A stretch of DNA of 64,000 nt from Butyriboletus loyo (taxonomy: Eukaryota > Basidiomycota > Agaricomycetes > Boletales > Boletaceae): positions 62,001 through 126,000 of the forward strand of contig JBBPSI010000049.1 in the NCBI GenBank assembly GCA_038093515.1, read 5' to 3'. Positions 21,525-32,548 of the stretch are shown here, piece after piece (positions within the stretch are counted from its first letter, which is position 1; every line of letters starts with the position of its first letter). The notes under the pieces were generated by a model. That model did not search any database, was not told the origin of the DNA, and saw only the letters and a program-made list of their open reading frames with translations. Position numbers and translations under genes: made by a program.

Positions 21525-23767
21525 TTATGCGGGCCTGACAGTACATGCCCAACGTGCTCGGCCCAGCGTGTCGCAACCTAGAATCCGTTGCCAAACTTCG
21601 GGTATACCTTCTTCTTCACACCCTACTTGCATCCCATTGTCTCTCAGGACATAGTACTCTCGCCCTGGGGTCTGCACAACAGCTACCGCAGCATGTAGCG
21701 CTTCATCTTTTGAGGTTGCGAAATGGACGCTCTCTATGTGGTGGTGACTGCACGGATCAGTATAACAAGTGCACAACAATACGAACGTCGCTTACGCTGG
21801 AAGGTACATGTTCACCGTATTCACAGATCGCCCCGCGGTTCTTGAGCCAAGGGTATCATTACCGGGCAAACCGGCAAACTCTTGAGCCATTGCGCTCGTG
21901 GACATCCATTTTCCACTTATGCTGACGAAAAACGCTCGGTGAGAAATCGTCGACCAGTGTACTTGCCACATACCCATTTGCCACGACGCTGGCCAAAATG
22001 TACCTCACAGCGACGCTTCTCTTGGCGATATTGTCTGCATCCTGACCTTGAACGCGGCGTAACCATGCTTTGCTGATTCCCCGGTAGTAGTCCTCGGTGT
22101 TCGACCATTTCACGCACTCCAGGAGCGAGCATGGTCCTGCATCCAGTGGCGCTCCCGATCGCTGAGAAATCCATGCCGTCCAATCGGCGCGTAGACAATA
22201 TCCAAGCGTGTCCTCCACTTGCGACGAGGGTGGTTGGCCGATGACTTCACACGTCGCTTCAAGCACGTAAAAACTGCACGACACACCGGTGCCATCGCCC
22301 TGTACGATGACCTGCCAGATTTCGCCTTTGACGACTTCCCGAACGTCTCGGATGACGCATTTCGACCACTTTGATGCATCGTGACCGTACGCACCGACCG
22401 ATACGGCAAACCACATTCGAGTTAAAACAAATCTGGTACGCATTCAGACAGGACTCGCATTGACGTATCTGAACACTATATTGTGACGAACCGAAGAGCA
22501 ACATCGACTTGCTTTTCGTCATCGGCGCTGGTCCAAAGATGCTCGGACAACGGATCGTATCCTATCGAGTTGGTGTATTGTCCAAGGAACGATTGCTTGA
22601 ACGCGTGACGTCGTTCAGAGGCTTCAATCGTGCGAAATCGAAGGTACGGCCAAAGGTTCGTCATATTTGCTGGATGCTGCTCGAGAATACTATCCAGCCG
22701 ACGGCCAGGGTAGTTCCTCGATAATATATGTATGGCGGAAAGGTAAACTGTCACGAACAAGATATGGCGACGTGACGCAGAATCATTGACTCAGAAAGAT
22801 GTTCCCTACCCGCATACCGGAATGTTCTCGATACAAGCATACATGTTTGTCTGTCCTCTGGGAAAAGTGAGCTTAATATGATGGCCCACCGGTATGTCCA
22901 CTTCCGCTCAGATGCCTTTGGAGGGAAAGAGATACAGGAAAAAAAAGGAGGCGTTGCACGAAAGTTGGAAACAAGGGAAGAGTCAAGTGCTCTTGGTGTG
23001 ATGGCGAAGACTGGTGCTCGTGAGAGTTCCTTATTTGCTTGGTCGAGTTCCACAGGTTTGGGTCTCGAAACCGCCAACAGCTTGAACCGCCCAGGGCCAC
23101 CAGTAATCCGACGAGCTGCAGGAGAGCGTTTGCTTGTGCCAGAAGGCTGCTTCCCAAGAATTGAGGCATTGCCATGAAACAGACTTTTACGCTGCGCAGG
23201 CAGTTCGGGAATTTTGAACACTGAAGGATCGACAGGCAACGTCTGCTGCAACGTGGAGGTCCTCGGAACTGGAGGTTCATGGCCTGCATTAGTCGCGGAC
23301 TTGAGGTATGTCCTAATCCGTTTTTGGGGGGCAGCGATGTCTATATGCGCAGGTCTTTTCGTGCCTGAGGTTTTCTGGGTGTTCGTATTGCTTGCAACGG
23401 TGCGCGCCTGCGATGATTTGGGAAGTCCGATCGGCAAAGGAACCTTTGCGGTAGGGGTGTCTGTTGACTCGATGTTATCAGTGGTCAACAGTTGAACTGG
23501 CTGGTGCGCTGTATTTCTATCTCGGTGGGGAGTAGAAGGCTCGCATGAAGGTGTGGTGGATGGCGCTGCAGTAGCATTCGGACCAGCCTGATCGTTTGAA
23601 GGTGTGGTCGTTTTAGTTGCAACGGCAACCTCCGCGAGTCTCTGCAAGAGTGCGGCCTTGCTTAGCTTTGAATAGCCAGTAATCCGTTGCTCTTTACACA
23701 AGGCTTTGAGCCGAGGAACAGTAAGCTTGGTGAGGTCCAATTGAGCGGAGGAACCATTCGAAGCCAT
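21525..23767 (-). CDS. SAP-domain protein of unknown function
   Basis: Four exons on the complement fit in phase: 23767-22810, 22747-22492, 22432-21863, 21747-21525, giving 668 residues. The N-terminus is a SAP motif (about residues 10-47: LTVPRLKALCKEQRITGYSK then LSKAALLQRL), a helix-turn-helix that binds scaffold/AT-rich DNA. A Ser/Thr/Pro-rich disordered linker with basic patches (GTKRPAHIDIAAPQKRIRTYL) runs to about residue 260. Then comes a folded region resembling the short F-box-like helix set in fungal proteins (ILSSLFPEDRQTCMLVSRTFRYA) and a long C-terminal region with WFAVSVGAYGHDASKWSKCV and REYYVLRDNGMQVGCEEEG that I do not recognise. It is probably nuclear. It precedes in tandem nothing related; the PHD gene upstream ends only 95 bp away. 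Confidence 0.75.
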
Positions 23768-23862
23768 GGTGATATGATGTGGGTCTGGTCAAGTCATCTT
23801 TCCCAAGTAACAGGCGCATACATTCGGCACGTGAGACTGGGCTCGAGGTCGTCTACATACAT

Positions 23863-25278
23863 TCAAGTCTTGTGCTCTCGGACCCAATTTTGAACCGTGA
23901 AGCAGCCCATCAACTCGTTGACATTCAGTCCATTGTCCCCCAGCTTCCTGGCAATTGGTTTCCGTCGTTTCCGTCCTTCAGTCGGGATTTCCTTCCACAA
24001 CGGATCATGTATGTGTCTCGCATAAATCCAATCAGGGGCAAAGGGAGCCCGTCGCTTCTCCTGGAAAGAACATGTGTAACGAGTCATACAAAGTGCACGA
24101 TGAACTGTTACCTTCTCAGCGGCCACTCGTCGTTGCTGATCCCTCAGCTCTTCAGCGAGTGAAGGAAGGATGCGGATAATGCGACGCTCCACCGGAGGAC
24201 CGTACAAGTCCTCGGGATCGTCGTCAATCTCGTTGGCCATGTCCTGGCCAACTCGGGGTTGGATCGCCGCACCATCAGCTGGCCTCACTTCCTGCTCCCG
24301 TTCGTTGGTAGAACTCGCAACACGCACGTGGGACGGCGCTTCCGCAACAGACTTGGGCCTGATCGCCTGGTCATCTGAGGAGAGTGCTTGCGATGCCTGG
24401 GAAGTGGCGCGTGAAGTGGGTTCGGGGAAACTGAGAGACGTAACTTCGACTGTCATCTTAACATCATCTTCGGAGGATGTCGCTGGGACAGTACTGACAA
24501 ACTTTCGGGCACGCTTGCCCTGAAGAAAAAATGTTGGGGAAGAGGGCCCCTGAGGAGATCTCGTATTATCTTGTGGAATGGATTTGGTAGGAGTAGTATC
24601 TGCCATTTCCACGTCAGCGGCTCTCGGTTGAGCTGGGCCTGGCTGAGGTGGAACATAGGGTCGACTCCCTGCAGAGGGTTTTGTTCTCTTGGCTGAAAGA
24701 ATGCGCTTCACCGGGGCCGCCTCCGTCGGCTCTTGTCGATCACTCCCCTTGTCTCGGTCGCTCAAAAGTCGCACATCGACCGCAGTGCTCTGCAGAACAC
24801 TCAGCAGACGCGCCGAGGACTCGAAACTGTGAATCGCCACACACCGATTCCTGTCTGACACGATCGTCTACCGTCGAAGCGACGCTAGCTGTAGATGCGG
24901 ATGCGGATGTGGTGATATCTGTGACGGGTGGACCATAGCTCGAGATCGAGCTCTTCCTGTCCTCACGCGAATCAGATGACACCGTCGGTTCACGACTAGA
25001 CATTGCGCTCGGGGTTTCCGAGGCGGCTTTCTTGCACCGTCTGCACGTCCAAGAACTGAGATCGTTGGCTGTGTCCCGCGCATTCGTAGCGCGCATGCGT
25101 CGAACGAGTTCCTCGTCCTCGATGGGGGGCATATGGCACCCTGTGCGGGGTATCGATAAGACGATATGTAGTGTGATGGCAACATACTATGGTGCCAGGT
25201 ATTGCTACATCCTCGACAGGTCAACAGAAATGCTTGTGGACCGTTGCTGGTCTGCTTGCACCGTTGACAGGACAACAT
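23863..25278 (-). CDS. PHD-finger protein
   Basis: Four exons on the complement: 25278-25188, 25140-24845, 24789-24112, 24060-23863 (420 residues). The N-terminus is a PHD zinc finger, about residues 1-70, with Cys pairs MLSCQRCK, LTCRGCSNTWHHRCHMPP and WTCRRCKKA (C4-H-C3 arrangement), a fold that usually reads histone H3 tails. Between them an insertion ELVRRMRATNARDT lengthens the last loop. The remainder is low complexity and charged with a conserved-looking C-terminal block: DPEDLYGPPVERRIIRILPS, RRAPFAPDWIYARHIHDPLW and LNVNELMGCFTVQNWVREH. It is probably a nuclear chromatin-associated protein. The gene is head-to-head with the capping protein gene (73 bp between starts). Confidence 0.8.
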
Positions 25279-25351
25279 GTTGGTAAGAAATTGGGGTTAG
25301 GGTCAGCAGCAAAGCAGCACAACCCCATCAAAAGACCATTCTGCATAACCC
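25279..25351. promoter_or_regulatory. Divergent promoter, PHD protein / CapZ alpha
   Basis: Only 73 bp separate the two start codons, so transcription start sites or leaders must be very compact, overlap, or lie inside the opposite gene. No TATA box is visible. Confidence 0.55.
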
Positions 25352-26645
25352 ATGGAGGACTCGGATGAGCGTATCCAAGTGGCAAGCGCGTTCGTGCTAC
25401 AATCTCCACCTGGTGAGATCAACGATGTCCTCAACGGTTCGCGTCTATATGCGCCCTCGATCTGCTACGAATACTAATGGGACACGCCCTGATTACGCGT
25501 AGATGTGCGTGTCATAGTCAACGACGACGATATTCTTGAAGATGGCCTCCTTCCTGCTCTCCGAGATTATAATCTCGCGCAGTTCATCCTAGTAGATGTA
25601 CCAGATGCGAACTACCAGGTAGACCCTATTCATATATGCTTTCATCGAACCCTCGCCCATCATCGCATGACCTCTTTCAGACCATCGTCAGTGACGTCGC
25701 GCGGATACAGAACATCGACGAAGAGGAAGAGACAGAGCGGTTCTTGGATCCACGTTCCAAGACTTCTTTTAAATTCGATCACCTGAGGCTGGTAAGTATC
25801 CTCGATTCGTACCGCGAGCATGTTCGATACTCATTCACTGGATGATATCGTTAGGAAGCATCCGATCCTCGTCCAGAGGAACCCGATCCAACGACCGAAC
25901 CACTCCGGTAAGCCTTTCGCGGTGCTGTCCCAAGACTGTTCTAAGAACGAATCCAGTACTGCTATCGAGTCCGCTGCGCTCTCATACCTTGCCGCTCACT
26001 ATATCGACGGCGTAGCTGCTATATTTGCATCCCGACCACCCAACCACTTCACAGTTCAAATCGTTTCCAACAAATACAACCCGGCCAACTTTTGGTTCGT
26101 GCTCGTCCTCGACAAGAGTCGCTTCTCGTTGTTGGCTCATCATAAGAGGCAGGTCGGGCAGATGGCGTTCTCAATACCAGATCGACTTTGCAGAGTCAAA
26201 GACGATTCAAGGAAAAGTCCTCGTCAATGTCCACTACTATGAACAAGGAAATGTAAAGACTATTTCGATCTCCCCACGAATAGCATACCCAAGCTGATTC
26301 TTGCATAGGTTCAACTGGAAACATTGCACGACCTCTCGATACCGATACCACCTGCAGTTGCCAATGCATCCCCGAACGCGGCGGCAAACAAGATATTCGC
26401 ACTGATCGAGGCGGAAGAAACACGGTTACAAACTTCACTGAACGACTCGTACCAGGAGATGAGCGAAAAGGCATTCAAGGGCCTCAGACGTGCGCTTCCA
26501 CTGACGAGACAGAAGATTGACTGGGATAAAGTAAGTTTGTTCCCTACTTGGTGACGACCTTTTACCCAATGCCTTCGAGGTAACGGGATACAAGCTTGGC
26601 GCGGAGCTCACGGCAAGCAAAGGCGCCTTTGCTACTGCACCGTGA
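25352..26645 (+). CDS. CAP1: F-actin capping protein alpha subunit
   Basis: Alpha subunit of CapZ, which as a heterodimer with beta blocks barbed ends of actin filaments in cortical patches. Eight exons fit: 25352-25436, 25503-25618, 25681-25791, 25855-25907, 25957-26094, 26153-26252, 26309-26530, 26595-26645, giving 291 residues (family about 260-290). Family landmarks: MEDSDERIQVASAFVLQSPP with PPGEINDVLNDVR, SYLAAHYIDGVAAIF, NPANFWSGRWRSQYQ (signature), GKVLVNVHYYEQGNVQL, and the C-terminal LPLTRQKIDWDKV followed by a short actin-binding tail. One exon is only 53 bp. Convergent with isocitrate lyase (210 bp between stops). Confidence 0.95.
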
Positions 26646-26855
26646 AATCCGCGACGGTGTGCTTTCACTCTAATCTAATCTGTTCGCCAAAGTCCTGCAG
26701 ATCGAGGTAATGAAGATCTGTTGGATGTATTTTAATATTAGACCTCGTTCGTTGACACACTAAGGTAGGAACAGTGAGGTCAACTTGATAGGATTACAGA
26801 TACAAGACAAGAAACCAAGAATACCGTAGATAACTTTGTCGGCATCGTCATCAGA

Positions 26856-28765
26856 TCATAGCTTTCCCTTGAATTGGTCCTCTGTGACACCTTTACCCAT
26901 CGCTGCCGTCGACGAGATCCCACCTGTCACGGTCTTGATTAGATTGTCGGCGTAGTCAGCGCCACTCCACTATACAAGAGTGAGCAATGACCTTGACCTA
27001 TGCAGATGACGACGAGCGTACCTTCTGATGCGTCAAGACGTCGCAACCAAACTCTCGCTCCTTGCGCTGCACAATCTCGACGTAGGCTTTCATACCCTCT
27101 TTTGCAAATGTGCTTGCGAAAAGATCGCTAATGTATGCGTTCGAGTGTAGACCACCGAGCTTGGATCAGATCAAGTCAGCACATCGTCCGCCGCCCAACG
27201 CTTCCAGAAATCTACCGTGATGAACTGCCAGCAGAAACCAAGCTTTCCAAGCTCCCAGATATATTCTTTCATGTCTGTGGTGCTAAGACCAGCAGCATCC
27301 CAATTGAAGGAGGGGCTGAGGTTGTACGCAAGCCAATGGCCGGGACGCACGGCATGCACACCACGCGCAAACTCCCGCGCCTGAGCAAGGATGGGCCTTT
27401 TCGTCTCCATCCACAAGGCGTCAGCGTATGGCGCATACTCGATGGTGCGCATAATAGCACACTCGGTGCCACCCTGGTACCGGTAGTACCCTTCGCGGGT
27501 TCTCGGTGTATCCCAGTTCCAGTACGGAACGCTCCTCAGCCGAAACTCCTTCTGAGCGATGGCGACTGCCTGGGGGTATGACACGCGCGATACTTGGTCT
27601 AGGAACTGCTGCACGGTGTGTCGTGGGGTGCCTTGCGACACGAGGGCATTCGCCAACGTCTCCGAAAAGAGTTGCAGATTCGCCGAAGTGATCCAAGCAT
27701 CCTCGACGGCCTGAAGATCATTGCCCGACTTGCCCGCTGCCTGTGCATCGAGCATGACAGTGGCGAGCGGCGGCAGCGACGGATTCGTCGAGCCGAAGAT
27801 GAACGGGTGGTCTCGGTTGTCAATGTTGGACATGATCAACGTGGCCGCCTCCGCGTCTGTGCGTGAGATGAGGACGTTCTCGACGCCCATGATGTCAAAC
27901 TGGAGTCGAATTGCGATGAGGCGGTTGATGTGCTCTGCGACAGGCACAAGCACCTTGCCAGCCATGTGCCCGCACTTTTTGGTCCCGGACGCTTGATCCT
28001 CGACGTGGATACCAGCCGCACCTTTCTCGACGAACATTTTGGCGAGTTTCATCACGGAGGTGAGACCACCGTGGCCGGTATCAGCGTCGGCGATCAAAGG
28101 CCGGAGATAGTCGATGTATGGGGTTGCTGCGAGCTCGGCGTCGGTCATACGGGACCGCGTTTCGCGCTGTTTGCGATCATGGAACAACTGGGCCATGAAG
28201 AGGTGCTCGACCTTGTTCGGTACGGTGTTGGAAGGGTAATCTAATCGATGGGCACGTAGACGTTCAGAACACGGATCGGGCTCGTTTCTTGAAAACTCAC
28301 CGGCAAGGTCGGGACCTGGTTCGTTTGTACTAGACGCCGTCGAGGACGCCTGCCACCCGGAGATGTAGACGGTCTCGAGATACTTGGCCATCTGGGTGAC
28401 CTGCACTGGATCGAGCCTGTGGGACAATGAGCAAACGAACGCTTGCTGGGACCCGCATTGGCGTTTGCGGGTCCGTACACACTCACGCGCCATAGGTGTG
28501 AGACGGCGTCCGGTTGTTGGCATGTTCGGACAGGAGCGCAAAGAGCTTCTTTCCTTGAATGTCAGAGGGATATTGGATCGGGATCGACCCTCGCTTTGAA
28601 ACGACCTGGGCAGCGGTGTAGGGTCGCTTCGTGCGCGCAAAGCGTGGGCTCTGTTTCGAAATGGGCATGGGCTTCGAGAGGGTGAAAAGAAAGGGGCCAT
28701 ACCTCGAACCATTGTTCGACTTGGGCTACTTCTGCCTGGAAAGCGGCGCGTTCGTGGCTAATCAT
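26856..28765 (-). CDS. ICL1: Isocitrate lyase
   Basis: Glyoxylate-cycle enzyme that cleaves isocitrate to glyoxylate and succinate, needed for growth on acetate and fatty acids, in peroxisome/cytosol. Six exons on the complement: 28765-28703, 28650-28487, 28416-28301, 28240-27216, 27159-27022, 26969-26856 (539 residues, standard for fungal ICL). Key residues: the Mg-binding DADTGHGG, the catalytic KKCGHM loop with Cys, RTDAEAATL, the [19 protein letters not shown] insert characteristic of eukaryotic [18 protein letters not shown], and [14 protein letters not shown] near the end. The C-terminus FKGKL is not a canonical SKL but resembles a weak PTS1. The start [20 protein letters not shown] aligns with other basidiomycete ICLs. 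It is probably repressed by glucose, but no regulatory motif is claimed. Confidence 0.97.
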
Positions 28766-29005
28766 GAGGGAGAGCGCGAATGGGGAGTGGACAAAGTTGA
28801 GGGCGGGGACCAGTCGGTCTTTAACTCGCCCCGACTCGCACGTGATTCTGCCGATGAGCATCTGTTTTCACACTCGTGATTACGCATTAACTCCCTCATC
28901 GGATAGGTACATGTCGTTGGGTAAACCTTATCATCTACGGTCACCATCGTAGATTAGGCCAGCTAGCCCGTAGCGCACCACGAACGCTAACACACTCCCG
29001 GTAAC

Positions 29006-30695
29006 CTATTCATTCATCAATCTCGCCAACCCGATCACATCGGTTCGAACCACACTCACTTGCGTAGCCATCAACACCTGCACTAGCCGTTTCTCGCTCA
29101 TCGGTCCGAAGCGCACGAGGAAGAAATTCAGGATCGTCAAGTTGGTGGCTTCCAGGATCCGCCCGTTTTTCGGGTGGAGGGTAAGCTCCGTTAGACCCAA
29201 CGCTGCAAAGATTCGGAGAACGAGGGTAGCTAACTTGGACGGCGGCTCTGTAATCCCAGCTTTCGAGGGGTGCAAAAGGTTGGTGTCGCATTCAAACCTA
29301 TCAATCAGGGGATGGATACAACGTGATTGTTGGATGGATCGTCAGAACGAACCTCGGAAGACGATGCCTAGGGCACCGAACTAATCCAAAGAGTTGTGGA
29401 CATGACAAGACAAAATTGAATATTTGGGGTAGGAAAAACAGGAGCAACGTCTTCGAGAAGTGACCTTGTATCCCAACGACCGAAAAGGCCATTCCAGTCA
29501 CATAACAAAGGGTATCACCGGGGAACGCGCGAGCAGGATACCTATTCGAGGCAAATTCGTCATCGAACGCAAGGATGACGAAGGGAGTCATACCACGTAC
29601 CAATTGTGGTACATGAATCCTAGACAGACGCCCAGCAAGGGGAGCATAAAGTATAAGCTGAACAGATGTCTGCCCACCAGCTCGCTACTGCCATAGGACA
29701 TGCCAGCGTGCCATGTACCTCCCACCTCTACCTCGGCCCGACTCCCGAGGAGGTGAAGCGGTATCTTGAAATCTATGGGCCACGGAAGATACAATAGGTC
29801 GTTCAGGATGACCGACACGGCGATGATGACTGCCTGGCTGACTTCGGAACCGTTGATACCGGCGAGAATGTTGATGCTGTTCGTGGTGAACGTCGAGAGG
29901 AGCGACATGTACAAGTAATAAAGGGGGCCTAGAACAGCGTCAACGATCTAGTGCACCGCCATAATCCGCACGAACCGAGATTTACTAGCACCCCAAGGAA
30001 GCGTCTGAGAGGGGTTGGCACGACTACGTGTGTGTTGCCTCCTTCGGCATAGTACACCATGAGCATAGGGATGGCAGCGATGATGGGTATTGGCAATTTG
30101 TGCCGCCATCGAATATCAAAGACGTCGTCCAGAAATCCCAGCATAGTGGCCATCAACAACGACAGCAGCGAGGAGAGGTACACTGACAACTAGACCCGGC
30201 ATCTTAATCACCCACACCAAATTGGAACCTGACATCCCACCTCATGATGCAAGGAAGCGACGCCCTGAAGGCCTTCGAGGGTCTTTCGGCTCTGTGGAAG
30301 GCTCCCGACAGTATCTGAGAAGGGAAATGGAATAAACAGAATCAACAAGAGGATGTATATGGAGGCGCAGACGAGTCCCTGGCTCTCCGGTCTGTGCGTG
30401 CTCAGTGGGGCACAAACTCGGATTCCTCGGGAAAAGCTTACATCGAATCTTGATAAATCTTCAAGAGATCCTTTCCCTTGAGGTTCGCCTGGATGAATGT
30501 TGGGCCAAGGGCGGGTATCAAGTAGATCGCGGCAAGGAACGCGAATATTGAGAATCCGACGGAGACGAACAGAACGGGGAGGGGCGGCGAAGGGTCGAGG
30601 AAAGGCCGAACGACGAACCATGTCGCAATAGGGACGAGGGAGACAAGCAGTAAGTTGGGCAGCGGTCTCGCGGGTGGTTTTAGTGGCATGGTCAA
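29006..30695 (-). CDS. ALG7: UDP-GlcNAc:dolichyl-phosphate GlcNAc-1-P transferase
   Basis: Polytopic ER-membrane enzyme making GlcNAc-PP-dolichol, the first committed step of N-glycan precursor synthesis and the tunicamycin target. Six exons on the complement: 30695-30442, 30391-30241, 30189-29976, 29928-29601, 29541-29353, 29297-29006 (475 residues, normal). Hydrophobic helices alternate with motifs: KGKDLLK and [17 protein letters not shown] near the N-terminus, [20 protein letters not shown] (catalytic Asp pair), [37 protein letters not shown] (active-site loop), CPRHRLPRF and a C-terminal [16 protein letters not shown]. The start at 30695 (MTMPLKPP) has a second Met two codons on. Head-to-head with the SET-Tad3 gene. 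Confidence 0.95.
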
Positions 30696-30825
30696 GGTAT
30701 ATGGAAAGCCGGAGGACCGTGCTTGGTCGGTGCTTCGACCGCATTTGGAAAATAAATAAAAAACAATTCGCCAAATTCAAAAAGTCGAAGGATGACAAAA
30801 GTGCAGAGTGAAATGGATTCATCCC
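30696..30825. promoter_or_regulatory. Divergent promoter, ALG7 / SET-Tad3
   Basis: The 130 bp between the two start codons must serve both genes. It includes an A-rich stretch (AAATAAATAAAAAACAATT at about 30749-30768) that might exclude nucleosomes; this is inference from composition. Confidence 0.5.
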
Positions 30826-32538
30826 ATGACTGGCTTGCCCTTTACGACCACGACCACCCCGCACCACCCACATCAGTGCCATCTCAAGGGTCGCGGTGTA
30901 TATGGTGCGGCGCGTTCTCAGTTTGCTTCTGCACGACCTGATCACCGCCCTGCTCAGCTGCTCAAGTCATTCCACCCCAGACCGTGATCGAAATCAGCCC
31001 CGTCCTGCTCTTCAGCAAACAAGAGTACGATGTCTACAGAAAGCAAACACTACTCGATCACTATACCCTTGACTGGAAAGACGGTCGAATCGCACTCGCA
31101 CTAGGTCTAGGTCCGTCCTGCCTCCCAGCTGATCACCCCGGCATACCCCATCACACGAACAAAAACAGGCTCGTCATTCAATCACGCAGAGAACCCGAAC
31201 GTGTCGTTTTCTGTAGATCCAACACGGGAATGTATCATATATACCTCTATGCGTACGATCCAGCCGGACGAGGAGCTCTGTATATTCTACAACCACCAAC
31301 TCTGGTTCGATCCCGTCGACGGTTCGCGAAATTCGGATCTGGACGAAAGCACCGATCCTTTGGCCGGCCTACCGGACATCCAAGCACGCACCGATGAGAA
31401 TGTCGCCAGCTCGTCTTTGGATACATTCGGGAACTCGGATGACATCGTGCAACAGGACGACCTTCCGTTCAATTGGAAGAAACTCGCGCTCGACAAGGAG
31501 GAGGAACAACTCGACGACATCGAACTCGGTAATCACGATCCACCTTCCATCCTCCGCCATCGACCCTACTGACCCATCCCCACACAGTCCAAGCATGGGT
31601 CGTAGACATTTCCGACCAAACGCACATCGGTACGATGTTGAGGTGCGTCCCGCCGCATTCGCTTCTCCTTATCGTCCTGATATGCTCCCTTTTCAAGATG
31701 GCTAAAGCAATTCGGACTCGACAAGGACGCGCTCTCGCATCTCAAGCGCGTTCGGAGACAAGGTTCCCTCTCCACGCTCCTCCTCGACACATCACCAGAA
31801 CCCCCAGCGCTTCCTTCCGAACCTCCCTTATCGCCACCATACCAGCTCCCAGTCCCATGCCACCCCGCGCTGACGCCCACCTCCCTCTCACTCAAAAACA
31901 CCTTTTGGCCCACCGTCTTTACCCCGAAACGAAAATGGGAACCCGAACCATGGACGAGGGCCAAAGTCCGTTGGGCCTCTGACGCCGTCCGTCGTCTCAA
32001 AAGGGCGTACGCCGAGATCACCCAACAAGGAGAGGTCAGTCGAGTCCCACCGAACGTTGGCAGATCATCTTCACCGTCCGTCTTCTAGTTGCGCATCGTC
32101 GCACACGTCCCGATACCCCATCAAGACGACAGACAGCTCTCGCGCCCGTTTTTCGCGTACGACACGCGTACGACCACCAAACACCCCCTCCGCCACGCCG
32201 CGCTGGACGTCATTCGCCAAGTGGCAGACTATCGCGCCGAACAACAGCCAGCGATCAAGGCGACGCAAGGAGAAGCGCCCAAAAACGGCGCGCAATATCT
32301 CTTGACCGGGTTGACCCTGTTCATCACACACGAACCCTGTCTCATGTGTACCATGGCATTGCTCCATTCCCGCGTCAAGGAAGTATTCTATCTCGCCCCT
32401 ATGCCCAAAACAGGCGGCTGCGGCAGTGTCGCATGCGTTCCCTCCCTCAAGGGTGTCAACCACAGGTTTAGCATCGCCGTCTGGAAAGAGGATCCCGGTG
32501 ATTGGCCAAGCCCGCTGGACACAGAGATCGACGTTTGA
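30826..32538 (+). CDS. TAD3: SET domain fused to Tad3-type tRNA deaminase subunit
   Basis: Six exons fit: 30826-30904, 30958-31110, 31169-31528, 31588-31642, 31698-32034, 32089-32538 (477 residues). N-terminal part (about 20-145) is a small SET-like fold: KGRGVYAAQVIPPQTVIEIS, YTLDWKDGRIALALGLGS, FNHAENPNVSFSV (the NHxxxPN motif), and IQPDEELCIFYNHQLW. C-terminal part is a cytidine/deoxycytidylate-type deaminase fold of the ADAT3/Tad3 family: KHPLRHAALDVIRQVADYR, YLLTGLTLFITHEPCLMCTM, and GVNHRFSIAVW. The zinc ligands His and PCxxC are kept but the catalytic Glu of HAE is Ala (HAA), as expected for the non-catalytic Tad3 subunit that pairs with Tad2 to make inosine-34 in tRNA. Whether the SET part methylates anything is unknown. 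No stop or UTR separates the two parts. Confidence 0.88.
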
Positions 32539-32548
32539 AAAAAGCAAG

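Noticed and set aside
29030..29060. GGTTCGAACC tRNA-like B box
   Set aside because: Lies inside the ALG7 last exon and has no A box or acceptor stem partner.
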